Of a stretch of DNA of 36,903 nt, positions 1 to 11,773 are shown in pieces. Positions within the stretch are counted from its first letter, which is position 1, and each line of letters starts with the position of its first letter. The stretch comes from Chrysochromulina tobinii. Its lineage: Eukaryota > Haptophyta > Prymnesiales > Chrysochromulinaceae. The stretch covers positions 1-36,903 of the forward strand of contig JWZX01002771.1 of the NCBI GenBank assembly GCA_001275005.1, read 5' to 3'. The position numbers and the translations under genes were made by a program. The notes under the pieces were generated by a model. That model had not been told where the DNA came from. It did no database searches and was given only the letters and a program-made list of their open reading frames with translations.

Positions 1-365
1 CACAAAACCCTACCGGTCCCTACCGTACGTTACTGAAACGACATCGGGCCGTGCGATACTCTACACACACTAGTGCCGCGTTCGGACGATTTCACACACA
101 CTTGAAAGCTGTTCCTCAGGTTCCGCTAACACTGCTCCGCTTGATCTGGTACGCTTGTGTGCGGAGCTCCTTTTTGTTTTCCTTTTTGCAGATCCCCTGT
201 CTCCAATATGCTTCCTCTTGTGCTTCCTCTTGTGCTGTAGACTGCCTCTGGCTGGATCCTTGTATTTTCCTCTGTTGCTCCTTGTGTTCGTGGCGCTCTG
301 CGCCATGCTACTTGTGTTGGTCCCTGTTGCTCCTTGGCTCCTGAACCATCACGTTCCACACTCCC
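1..365. other. Region without a supported gene, 3' flank of the first gene
   Basis: Short overlapping frames exist on both strands but none has recognisable content. The stretch lies downstream of the minus-strand gene that ends at 366, so it probably holds that gene's 3' UTR. Around 208-236 there is a small tandem repeat of a 12-bp unit (CTTCCTCTTGTG). Nothing else was seen. Confidence 0.4.
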
Positions 366-2521
366 TCAAGCTCTCTCCAAGTGCCAACGGGAGAGGTTTC
401 CCTTGGCCTTCCGGAGCGACTCCTCCATCCGCGCGCGTGCCAGAGAGAATGATCTCTGAGCCTCTCGCTCCACCCGTGCGGCTCGCTCCGCGGCCTCTTT
501 CTCTGACACCTCGGCGCGCTCCAAGGCCGACGACTGCCACGCCATCGGGTCAGCGAGCTCGAGAGCACTCGCAATGTCATATGGGAACGGCGCTTGGGCT
601 TGCCTTACTTGGAGCGGCTCGTCGAGACTCTCGTCGTCAAGATGGGTACGCTCCCACTGGTGCAGCTGCTCCTGCTGCTCCTGCGGATGCTGCTGCTGCT
701 GCTGTAGATTGAGATTGTGATTGAGATTGTGCTGCTGCAGGCCGGCCCAGTAGAGGACGCTCCGCTTCGTCGACTTGCTCGCTAGCAGCATCTGGACCTT
801 AGCGGCGAGCTTCGCCTTCTCCTCGGTCAGCTGCTCGATCTCGGCGTCCTTCTCGCGCCGCAGCTGCCTAATTTGGGCCTTGAACACAGTCTCGAGGTGC
901 ACTAATTTGGATGTCTTGGTATTCGACTCGAGGGAGAGGCCACTCGTCTCGATGACGTATTTCATCCCGAGCTCATCCAGCTTGGTGGTGAGTGCCGCCT
1001 CAATGGCCTCTCTCTCAATGGCCTCTCGCGCCACGCTGACGGCAAGCCGCCGACGCGCCTTGACACCGTCGGTACGTCGCCCCTCTGTCATGTCGGCCAG
1101 CTGGGCGCGCACTCGCTCGCACTCGGCCGACGCCCGTTGGTATGCCGCCTCGCTTCCCTGCGGCTCACGTGTGAATCGATGCATGTGCGCGTCAGCGGTA
1201 CTCAGTGGCACTCAGTGTACACTCAGTGGCACTCAGAAGCGCTCAGTGGCACTCAGCGTCACTCAGTGGCGCTCAGCGGCGCTCAGCGGCACTCAGCGGC
1301 ACACTGCGGCACACTGCGGCACTCTGCGGCACTCACCCGCAGCTCTTCCGCGAGCAAATGCAGATGCAGCGTCAGCAAGGCGGTCTCTTTGTCCCGCTTC
1401 AAGCTGATGTTCAAAATCTCCAAGCGCAGCTTCGCCATCTCGGCCGCGATCTCCGCCTGGCTCGCTTCTTGCACGAATAGCTTGGAGCGGAGCTCAACCA
1501 CTGTCATCTGACATGCGAACTCGAGACGGATGTCAGAGGCAACTATTGGCACTCGGAGGCACTCAGAGGCACCCAGTAGCACTCCGTGGCATTCCACCTG
1601 CAGCTTGCGGATTGAGTCTTCACCCTCTAGAGTACCCGTCTCCGCCCGGCTGAGCTCGCCCAGCGAGATTGAGAGCCACGCGTCCTTTTCCGCCACGAGC
1701 CGCGCGGCAAGGCTGCACAGACTCGCGCTGTGCGTGCTCTGCGCGGCGGCGGCGGCGGCCTCGAGCGCGGCCGCTGACTTCATGAGCCGTTGCACCTCCT
1801 TGCTTGTTCGCAGCATGTGGGCGCGCGCCGCCTCGCGGACGTGACGCTCCGCGTTCGGATCCTTGAATTGCATGCATGCATCCATCAGCCTGGCCTCGGA
1901 CTCGCTCTCGGCCGCTGCGGCGTGTTCCCGCGCGGAAGCGCTGCCCGATACGGCGTCGGCCACCAGACGAGCGTGCGCCGCCACGCCCTGGTCGAGAAGC
2001 TCTCGCAACGCGTCTCCGAGCCAAATGTCGTGCGGTCCGTTCGGAAGGTGCTTAAAGATCCGCTTCTGCTCTTTCGTCCAGGGCTGGCTCGACTGGGACG
2101 CCGCCGTGAGCGCAACTCGCAAGGCTGTATGTCGGCCAGCGAGCACCAGCTCTGCGAGGAGTCGCGCCTCGTCGTGCTTCATCACGCCAGTATGGTTGGG
2201 TGAGCTCTCTCCATTCGGAAATGCGCTCGCGCTCGGACTTCTAGTGAGCGCCTCCAAAGGTGGCGATGGCGCCCGCGGGCCCGATGGAGGCGATGGCGCG
2301 ACGCGGTGACGTCCTGAGGGCGACGACCTGACGGCCGTCAGGAAGGTCGCCGCCATGCTGCGAGTTGCCGGCGGAGATGTGGCTCGAGCTTGGGCCTCGG
2401 CTGCTTGCACACGGGTGGGGAATTTGGTGCACACGGAGCACTCGCGCTGCTTGTGCTTCCAGACCCCGCAGCTCGGACAGCGCTCCTTGGTGTGCGGGTC
2501 GCCAAAAGGAGCCGGCTGCAT
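366..2521 (-). CDS. Coiled-coil protein with N-terminal four-cysteine zinc ribbon (hypothetical)
   Basis: Three-exon model on the minus strand: 2521-1598, 1507-1337 and 1157-366, giving 628 codons plus stop; all junctions are phase 0 with GT-AG ends. I start at the ATG at 2521 because the frame upstream has no earlier ATG (only a TTG at 2587). Residues 15-31 read CPSCGVWKHKQRECSVC, a C-x2-C-x9-C-x2-C zinc ribbon with the spacing found in ribosomal protein bL32, but the rest is not ribosomal. A Ser/Pro-rich linker follows, then about 450 residues of Ala/Glu/Arg/Leu-rich heptad-like helix, with a Gln-rich patch near the C terminus. The short 1508-1597 intron is 90 nt and stop-free, so it might be retained. 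The function is unknown; a cytoskeletal or scaffold role would be a guess from the coiled coil alone. Confidence 0.6.
1158..1336 (-). repeat. Intron made of a decamer-type minisatellite
   Basis: This is the second intron of the zinc-ribbon coiled-coil gene (donor GTGAGT, acceptor CCGCAG, 179 nt). From about 1197 to 1336 it is a degenerate tandem array with a period near 10 bp; on the plus strand the units read CACTCAGTGG, CGCTCAGCGG and CACTGCGG. It contains a TGA in the reading frame on the minus strand, so it must be spliced out to join the two coding parts. Confidence 0.75.
1508..1597 (-). repeat. In-frame 90-nt intron with GAGTGCC repeats
   Basis: First intron of the zinc-ribbon gene. 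On the minus strand it starts GTGGAATGCC and ends CATGTCAG, and it carries repeated GAGTGCC units related to those in the neighbouring intron. It is an exact multiple of three and has no stop. The intron call rests on the repeat similarity, the splice-site sequences and the break it makes in an otherwise helical protein. Confidence 0.55.
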
Positions 2522-3322
2522 CAAGGGCGCGGGCTCCTCAGGGAGGGACTCCCACAGGGGTGAGTCCACAGTAACAGAGAGGTTCAAAAATGAGGATTTC
2601 TAGAAGTTGATTTAAAATGGATCTAATTTAGTAATTATGGATCTATTATAATAGTATATGGATCACCTATTATAGTCCTTGTATAGTCGTGACTACTAAA
2701 CAACGCGACTCCAGGGAGAGCGCTGGATGGCGAAACACGATACTCCTTGACGATGCGTATCCTGATTAATCCCAACGGGTATGTACAATTCTACACTATC
2801 AGTACACGTGGCAGATTGTGTGCATCTCGGCACCTCTCTCCTCCGCACCTCGTGGGGGAGATTCGAAGCGCATGGTGCGCGCGCATGATTGATGTCGAGC
2901 TCTCCGAAGCGAGAGCTAAGTGGTCCCGCCGCTCCGCCCACCCTCCGCTACATGTATGTATGCCTGGCCTAGGCGGTAGGCGCCTACATGTAGCTTTAGC
3001 AGGGACCGGGTTTTACCGCGCTCATCAGGCTGCTTCTGTATACATGTAACTTTGATGAGCCGCAATTCAAGTTTCAACACACGACAAGGTTTTCTGCGAC
3101 ATATTCACAGCTTTTCGAGTGAACAAAAATCGGCGAATTCACATGCAGTCAGCCTGTGCGCGAGCGAGGGGCGATTGGCGCTCGTCGCTCGGTTGCGATG
3201 CGGTTTCACACAATTTTGGTGCACACTTTCGCCCTGCACGCGAGAACGACTCGCTCTGTCTGGCCAACCTCGTCGGCCATTGGTGGTTTGGAAGCCAAAG
3301 GCACGCGCGCCCAGGGTCGCCG
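2522..3322. promoter_or_regulatory. Divergent intergenic region, probable shared promoter area
   Basis: About 800 bp separates two genes that are transcribed away from each other. An AT-rich patch at roughly 2603-2695 stands out from the GC-rich surroundings and contains repeated ATGGATCT units. Further on, the CTACATGTA motif recurs near 2949, 2983 and 3041. No defined core promoter element could be assigned. A plus-strand frame with an ATG at 3143 reads into the next gene and could be part of its 5' end. Confidence 0.35.
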
Positions 3323-4859
3323 ATGAGCTCCAAGGTCGACATGATCAACGCGCTGGGGCAGGCCGAAGTGGCACGCAAGAAGGCGCAGCGGTCCGCCTAC
3401 GTGCCCGATCTCTTTCTGCTCGAGCGGCTCAACTTCTTCACTCAGATCCCGAAGCAGTGCCCGCAGAGCCAAGCTTGCTTTGGCTCCTTCCTCGCTCGGC
3501 AGCTCGACAGCGGTGTGAGCTCGCTCGGAGCGAAGCTCCCGAAGCTCGAGGAGTACTGGCTCAAGGCGGCGGCGGTCTTGGAGCTCGAGAAGGGCTTGAC
3601 GGCCGCGCCGCTCTACTTCACTCGCATCCTGCGGGACGTGCTCCCGCTGCTCGGGCCCGACCTCCGAGAAGCGTACCAAGCGTACCAAAGGTACGCGGCG
3701 CGGGCCGACCCAAGCTCGGCGGCGGCTGCGCTGCCTCCGCTGCTGAGCGGCGCCGTGCTGGGCAGCTCGGACGGCGGCACGCCTGCGGGCGGCGACTCGC
3801 GATCAGCTGGTGGCACTGGCTTGCTGCGCCGGCACTGCGTGGTGCACTATCGCGTGGGCGACATGCTCTCGTTGCACGTGAACGGCGGCATGATCATCAA
3901 CCCAGCCGCCGTGGCAGCCGCAGCGGCAAGCTTCGCCCCGGCGCCCACGAGCGTCGAGATCCTCGATGGCGGCGTGGGCTGGGGCGTCGATGGCGCTGTC
4001 AACTCCGATGATGACCCGTCCTCTGTCATCTCGCGCTCGCTTGGGGTGCGACTGATGGCATCTGATTGCATCCCTCATCTCCGTCCTCCGTCATCTCGCG
4101 CTCGCTTGGGGTGCGACTGATGGCATCTGATTGCATCCCTCATCTCCGTCCTCTGTCATCTCGCGCTCGCTTGGGGTGCGACTGATGGCATCTGATGGCA
4201 TCTGATTGCATCCCTCATCTCGCGCTCGGGATGCTCTTCAATCTGAGTGCCTCTGAGTACGACTGATGGCATCTGATTGCATCCCTCCTCAGGTGCTCTT
4301 CAATCTGAGCCGCGCCCTGCAGGCGGCCCTGCCGAGCTCCCGAATCCTACCCTCGACGCTGCGCGCGGCAGATGGCGACTTCTTCGCGCTGACAGAGGCT
4401 GACTATGTCGTGGTGGCTGGGGGCTCGTTTGGGCTCCTTGGGGCCACGGCCGGCAAGCCCGGGCAGCAAGTGCGCTCGCCTGCATGTGATCATCACCTGG
4501 ACGTCGCCGGCTCGCGTCGCGCGCCCAGCGCGAAACCACTTCGCAAGGGCTGGCTCGAGTACCCTTACGATCTCGTCCGGACGCGCGCGGCTCACGAGCC
4601 ACTGCTCGAGCGTGCGCCGCAGCCGGTGTGGCGGCTGGGCAGTGCGCCGGACGATGCTCAGGACGACGCCGAGCGCCATACCGGGCGCGACGGCGCTCGG
4701 CCCCCCTCGCTGCAGTACGTCCTCGATGGCCGCGGAGATGACCTCGGAGATTCGCCGTGGGACGAGAAGCGCACTTTGCTTCCACACGGCGTCGAGCCCT
4801 GGCTGGAGACGTGGCAAGCGTGGGAGCGGTGGCACAAGATCAGGACAGGGGACACCTGA
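3323..4859 (+). CDS. Putative fucosyltransferase-like glycosyltransferase (HxRxGD type)
   Basis: Two-exon model: 3323-4045 and 4293-4859, phase 0 junction, 429 residues. The diagnostic blocks are CVVHYRVGDML (about 3835-3867), matching the H-x-R-x-G-D sugar-nucleotide loop of GT-B fucosyltransferase-like enzymes, and in exon 2 the AD-VVVAGGSFGLLGA block at about 4397-4445, which resembles the C-terminal nucleotide-sugar motif (aspartate, then a Gly-Ser-Phe turn) of that superfamily. It would transfer a sugar from a nucleotide donor, probably in the Golgi. No signal anchor is visible in this model, so the 5' end may be incomplete: the frame is open upstream with another ATG at 3143. The exon 1 end is duplicated inside the intron. 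The family assignment is moderate, and donor and acceptor are unknown. Confidence 0.55.
4046..4292 (+). repeat. Introner-like intron with three 65-bp repeats of the exon end
   Basis: Intron of the glycosyltransferase gene. A 65-bp unit starting GTCATCTCGCGCTCGC begins at 4025, 4090 and 4155, so the last 21 nt of exon 1 and the splice donor (GGGGTGCGACTG) occur three times. The rest is TGATGGCATC/TGATTGCATC decamers. It ends GATTGCATCCCTCCTCAG (4275-4292), an 18-nt block shared with introns of the P2X and SEC23 genes. Only the first donor keeps the reading frame, because 65 is not a multiple of three. Confidence 0.8.
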
Positions 4860-4909
4860 TACCTTTAATAGATCGGGGGCCCAGGCCGTGCGAGTGTGTC
4901 GTGTCAAAA

Positions 4910-5007
4910 CATTGGGCCCCTCTCACCCACTATGAGCGCTACCCTCTCGCCGGTAGCGCCGATGGCGCCCATCGCGAGTTCCACTGAGTGCGACTGATAC
5001 GTCCCTC
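4910..5007 (-). repeat. Inverted copy of the P2X exon 1/intron 1 junction
   Basis: On the plus strand this stretch reads almost identically to the minus-strand sequence at about 6763-6862: the end of P2X exon 1 (GGGCCC...CACTATGAGCGCTACC), the donor CTCGCCG|GTAGCG, and most of the intron through GAGTGCGACTGAT, followed by a shortened GTCCCT end. It lies between two convergent genes, 38 nt beyond the P2X stop codon. A P2X pre-mRNA that extends this far could fold back onto its own 5' splice site. Confidence 0.8.
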
Positions 5008-5044
5008 TCGCGTGGAGATGCTCGCGTCTCGCTTCGAATGTCGC

Positions 5045-7816
5045 CTATCCTGGTGGAGGTCCTGCGAGCCCAGGCGGTGGCGCTGACAGCTCTTCATTCT
5101 TGGCAGCAGAAGTAGCCACATTTTGGGCTGGGGCTGGGGCCGGCGCCGGCGCGGCTGTCGCGACCGCCTGCGCGACCGGCGCGGCCGGCGTGGCAGGCGC
5201 GGCCACCGTATGCTGCGCCGCGGCCAAAAGCGACGCCTCCTTCCACCCGCCTCCCGCCTCCTTGTGATACTCCTTCCACCCGAGCTTCCGCGCATCGTCG
5301 AGGCGATTCTGGGCAATGTAGTGCTTGATCCACGCGGTGCGTCGCTCCACATCCTTTGGATCCAATACCGCGGCCGTCCCCTTGACGAAATCGGGCAACG
5401 TGATCGCCTTGGGCTCCTCGCCGGCCGGTAGCCAGCCGAGCTTGCGAGCTTCGCGCATCTGGCCGGCGGCAAGCGAGCTCACGACGAGCTGCGAGGACCA
5501 GCCGAGCTTGATGGCCTCCGGGAGCTCGCCCGAGCTCAGATAATGACGAATCCACGCCGCGCGCCGCTCGTCGTCGGCGGTGAGGGGCGCATGCATGTCG
5601 TCCCCGTTCGGGCTCGTACGCCAGCCGAGCGCCTCTGCTTCGTCATACTGGCCCGTCGCGAGGTAATGCAGCAGCAGGTCGCGACGCGCCCTCTCCTCCG
5701 CGCGCGTCGCATTGGGCGCCGGCGCCGTCGCGGGCGGAAGCGTCGGATTGGCCGGGGTCGGCTGCGAATGTGAAGATGCAGCAGATGAAGCGGCGGGCGC
5801 ACCCGCCGCCGTGTCCTCCGCCGTGCCGAGCGCCGCCGCGCTGTCTCTTTCCGCGGCTTCGGCGCGGCGGCGCTCGGCGAACTTGCGCATCTCGGCCTGC
5901 GCATGGGCAAACGCCTGCTGGCAATACTGGCGCTGCGGGTCGGCAGCCTTACCATCACGATGTGTGCCCTCCGACGCTTGGGCCTTGGCGACAAGCTCGA
6001 GGGCCTTGTAGACGGACTCGAAGTTGCCTCCCTCACGTGCCACCATGAACTCGTCAAAGTTGATGCTCAGCTGCTCTGCCGCCGCGCCGGCCCCTGCCAT
6101 GGCCGCAGCCGTGGCCGCATCCGGCTTCTCCTCCACCTCCACGGGTGCCGTCTGCTTGCCCTTCGCCTTGCGCCTCGTCGTCTCGGACCCCTTCTTGCCC
6201 TTCGCGGCGGCCTTGTCGGCCGCGACGCGCCGATCTTCTGTGGCCGCGCGCATCACCAGGTTCGCCATCGCAAGGGCCTGTTCAAAGCTGACGCCGCCCA
6301 CCCCCGCAAACGCGCGCACCAGGTCGTCCACCTGCAGCAGCCCATCGCCGTCGTCGTCCAGGCTCTGGAACTGCGCGCTCGCCAGGACCGCCTTCATCCC
6401 AATCTCTGCGAACCTGTCCTCTGCGTTCAAGTTCTCGCGCGTCCGGTTGCATGCTCAGCTGATGAGGGACGCAATCAGAGCGCCTCAGAGGCCATCAGAG
6501 CACGCACCTGCGTTGAAGTTCTCGCGCGTCCGGTTGTCGATCATCTCAGCGCGCCCGTTGGGGGCAAACTTGAGCGCCCAAAAGGTGGCGATCTGCTTGG
6601 CGAGCCCGAGCAGCACTAGGCCCTCGATCAGCTTGCCGATGAGCAGGCCCCAATCCCACTGCCAGAGCAGGCCAGACGTGCGGAGTCGGAAGATGACGCC
6701 CTGCCGCCACCGGTGAACCTTGTCGAACTCGCGATAGTCACCTGATTAGGGACGCAATCATTTGCCATCAGTCGCCATCAGTCGCACTCAGTGGCACTCG
6801 CGATGGTCGCCATCGGCGCTACCGGCGAGAGGGTAGCGCTCATAGTGGGTGATGGGCCCAATGTCCCCCCACGTCGACGTGGTCGCCTTCGCGTCGACCC
6901 GTGCGAACACGGTCTGCTCATCGTACCCCGGCCGACCAGTCGTCGGGTCGATGTTCGAGTAGCGCACATCGATCTCGATCGCGAGGCCCGACGAGCGGAA
7001 GCTCGGGTACACATGGGCGCGGCCGGGCCGGTAGTCGGGCGACAGGTTGGTGTTCGCATCATTCAGCCGGAAGCCCTCCTCCGTCGCCAGCTGCACCCAC
7101 TCGCCCACGGTCAACCGGATGGCGCCGCCGCTCCGCACCGTGTGCCTGCCGCCCGTCTCGTTCTGAAAGTGGATGGTCGTGTCGACGGCGCCCGGGGTGC
7201 CGGCGGGCGCCGTGCTGCTGCCACTGCGTCCGGCGAACCGCATCGCGCCTTCAAAGCCGTGCTCGATGGCCATGTCCATCAGCTCCACGCCTACAGGGTA
7301 CACGGTTCGCTTGGAGGAGCAAACGCACTGCATGCCGCCCTCGAGCGTGGCGTCGACCGTGCCGTTGCGCAGCACGCACGCACTCCGCTGGCTCGCATTG
7401 TGTGCGGCGGCGCACGCCCAGCCGACCTCGCGGTACTCGACGAACGCCGTCGTGAAGTGCACCGCGTCACCCCCTTTGGCACTCACCTCGTACGGGCTGA
7501 CAATCTGACACTGCGGATCGTCCATCACAGTGTTCGGGTCGTATGCGTACGAAAACGCCGCCGGGTTGCAATAGGACAGCTCGCTGAGGTCGGCGTAGCC
7601 TGTGTGCTCAGTGTAGCGGCCCGCCTCAGGCCACCCGTTCACCGCACCGACGGGCGCCTCTGAGAAGGCCCACGCATCGGCAGCGTAGAGGTTGTAGGCC
7701 ACGTAGAAGACGACGAGTAGCTGCAGGAAAAGGTGCACGAGGCCCACCTCCCACACCTCGATGGTCACGCGCCGATCCATGACGAAGGTGAACGTCTTAT
7801 TCCAGTCGCGCGCCAT
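5045..7816 (-). CDS. P2X-like receptor channel with EF-hand and C-terminal HYL/LGW repeats
   Basis: Three exons on the minus strand: 7816-6823, 6741-6508 and 6420-5045, 867 codons including stop. TM1 is at about 24-44 (GLVHLFLQLLVVFYVAY). A six-cysteine ectodomain follows with potential N-glycosylation sites, a VGVELMDMAIEHGF stretch and an SGLAIEIDVRYSNID stretch that match the P2X beta-strands preceding TM2 (compare G-I-x-W-x-C-N-L-D). Then comes GVIFRLRTSGLLWQWDWGLL and TM2 at about 358-380. P2X receptors are trimeric ATP-gated cation channels; the family's K-x-K-G ATP-contact motif is not obvious here, so the ligand is uncertain. The long cytosolic tail carries an EF-hand loop at 431-442 (DDDGDGLLQVDD), a basic stretch, and four copies of an H-Y-L-x2-G-x4-EA-x2-LGW repeat (about 650-793). 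It shares a 212-bp promoter with the PDZ gene. A P2X fused to calcium-binding and repeat modules is unusual. Confidence 0.75.
6421..6507 (-). repeat. Introner-like intron with 28-nt flanking duplication (P2X intron 2)
   Basis: 87 nt, donor GCAG|GTGCGTG, acceptor GCAG|AGGACAGG. The last 28 nt of exon 2 (6508-6535) recur with one mismatch at the 3' end of the intron (6421-6448). Just before this copy stands GATTGCGTCCCTCATCAG, the 18-nt block shared by other introns. Splicing at that inner CAG would bring in an in-frame stop, so the outer acceptor must be used. The layout looks like an insertion with a long target-site duplication. Confidence 0.85.
6742..6822 (-). repeat. Introner-like intron (P2X intron 1)
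   Basis: 81 nt, donor CTCGCCG|GTAGCG, acceptor AATCAG|GTGACTATCG, phase 1; joining gives L-A-G-D-Y-R-E-F in frame. Inside it has CACTGAGTGCGACTGATGGC decamers and ends GATTGCGTCCCTAATCAG. A GGCGACCATCGCGAG segment near the start resembles the first bases of exon 2 (GGTGACTATCGCGAG), again a junction duplication. Confidence 0.85.
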
Positions 7817-8028
7817 GAAGATGGACGGGGTGGCAGTCGCGGCAGTTCACGATTTTCTCGCCGAAGTGCGGGGGGCGGGTACCGGGTAGGAAGGCGGCGG
7901 ATAACAGCCCGCCCGCGCAGGCGCAGCGCACGCGGGGCTCTTCGGTGGCCAGCAGCCACGTCACATGTTTCGTGCAAAACGCCGTTTCGAACGCGATTCG
8001 CGGACTCCGGGTGATTGCGTTCGGGGCC
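7817..8028. promoter_or_regulatory. Short divergent promoter between P2X and PDZ genes
   Basis: Only 212 bp separate the start codon of the minus-strand P2X gene from the ATG chosen for the plus-strand PDZ gene. The two promoters must overlap. No TATA-like box was recognised. The PDZ frame stays open upstream to 7945 without an ATG. Confidence 0.4.
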
Positions 8029-8823
8029 ATGCAAAGGCTGTACGACGGCGACGCCGACGGCGCCCTGGCGGTCGCATCAGGTTCCTCATCGGCCGAGGCG
8101 GGTGACGTCCTGGCTCCGCTTCCCCATGACGGCGGATACGAACTCAAGAGGTTCACGTTCGAGGAAGGCCCACTCGGCATGAAATTCGGCGGCACGTTGG
8201 AGCACACAACAGCTGGTGTCGAGGTTGCAATCGTGACGGTGTCGGAGTTGTTGCGCGACTCCCAGGCAGCGAAGCTCGGCGTCCCCGTGGGCTCGATCCT
8301 GAAGCTCATTGGCCAGACGAACATCACCCAGGTGAAGACGATGGCGGAGGTCCTCGATGTGCTCAGTGCGGCGCCACGGCCCGTTGAAATCGCGATGACC
8401 GTGCCGCGGCCCAAGAGGGATGACGAGTATGACGATGATGACATTGGGGCGATCATGATGGAGAAGCAGGTCACGCCTGGCACGGATATGGCGATCATGA
8501 TGGCCGAGCAGATGAAGGCCGAGTTTGCGGCGGACTATGCGGCGGCGGCAGCTGCGGAAGCGGCGGTCCAGGCAGAGCAGAAGAACGCGGAGGCCATGGG
8601 CAACTTCGTGATTGTCACCGAGAAGGGCACTGGGTTCTTCCACTTCGAGTTCTTTGCCGACGAGCTCAACGCACGCCGTGCGGCGGCGAAGCTGTGGTGC
8701 TGCTGGGTGCTCTTTTGCAGGCAAGGGGGAGCGCTCAACGAGGTGACGTCCGGCGGCCTTGGGTTCGCCTGTATGTCGATTCGGAATCATGTGTTGATGC
8801 AAATCAGCGGGGTTGGTAGCTGA
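8029..8823 (+). CDS. PDZ-domain protein (hypothetical)
   Basis: Single exon of 264 residues starting at the ATG at 8029; the frame is open further upstream but lacks an ATG. Residues about 42-125 form a PDZ-like domain: GPLGMKFGG is the carboxylate-binding loop region, IVTVSELLRDSQAAKLGV the helix and strand after it, then PVGSILKLIGQTNI, with the pattern GVPVGSILKLIG typical of PDZ beta-strands. An acidic DDEYDDDD patch and an Ala/Glu-rich helix follow. The C-terminal part (FFHFEFFADELNARR, then a Trp/Cys-rich segment) is not recognised. PDZ domains bind C-terminal peptides of membrane proteins, so a scaffold role is likely; a link to the divergent P2X gene is only a possibility from position. 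Confidence 0.6.
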   Translation: MQRLYDGDADGALAVASGSSSAEAGDVLAPLPHDGGYELKRFTFEEGPLGMKFGGTLEHTTAGVEVAIVTVSELLRDSQAAKLGVPVGSILKLIGQTNITQVKTMAEVLDVLSAAPRPVEIAMTVPRPKRDDEYDDDDIGAIMMEKQVTPGTDMAIMMAEQMKAEFAADYAAAAAAEAAVQAEQKNAEAMGNFVIVTEKGTGFFHFEFFADELNARRAAAKLWCCWVLFCRQGGALNEVTSGGLGFACMSIRNHVLMQISGVGS

Positions 8824-8922
8824 AGTTTTATGTTGAGCCGGCGCTCATCTTGGCGCGCCACGTGTTCGGACGCAAACGAAGTCTTCTGCACCTTTCGTGG
8901 CGGTGCGACAATTGTGTCTGGC

Positions 8923-11773
<2,851 letters not shown>

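Noticed and set aside
155-712. Plus-strand 185-residue frame with a hydrophobic start
   Set aside because: It overlaps the well-supported minus-strand coding end, and its later part is the complement of the Gln-rich helix.
1158-1336. CRISPR-like array because of short regular repeats
   Set aside because: There are no unique spacers. Units of about 10 bp follow each other directly and degenerate gradually, as in a minisatellite.
1137-1511. Plus-strand frames reading the CACTCAGTGG array as a repeat protein
   Set aside because: The same array lies in an intron of the minus-strand gene with good splice sites, and the frames are open on several phases because the repeat lacks stops.
8699-8722. 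Possible 24-nt intron in the PDZ gene (GTGCTG...TTGCAG)
   Set aside because: It is far shorter than any other intron in the window, and the frame is open without removing it.
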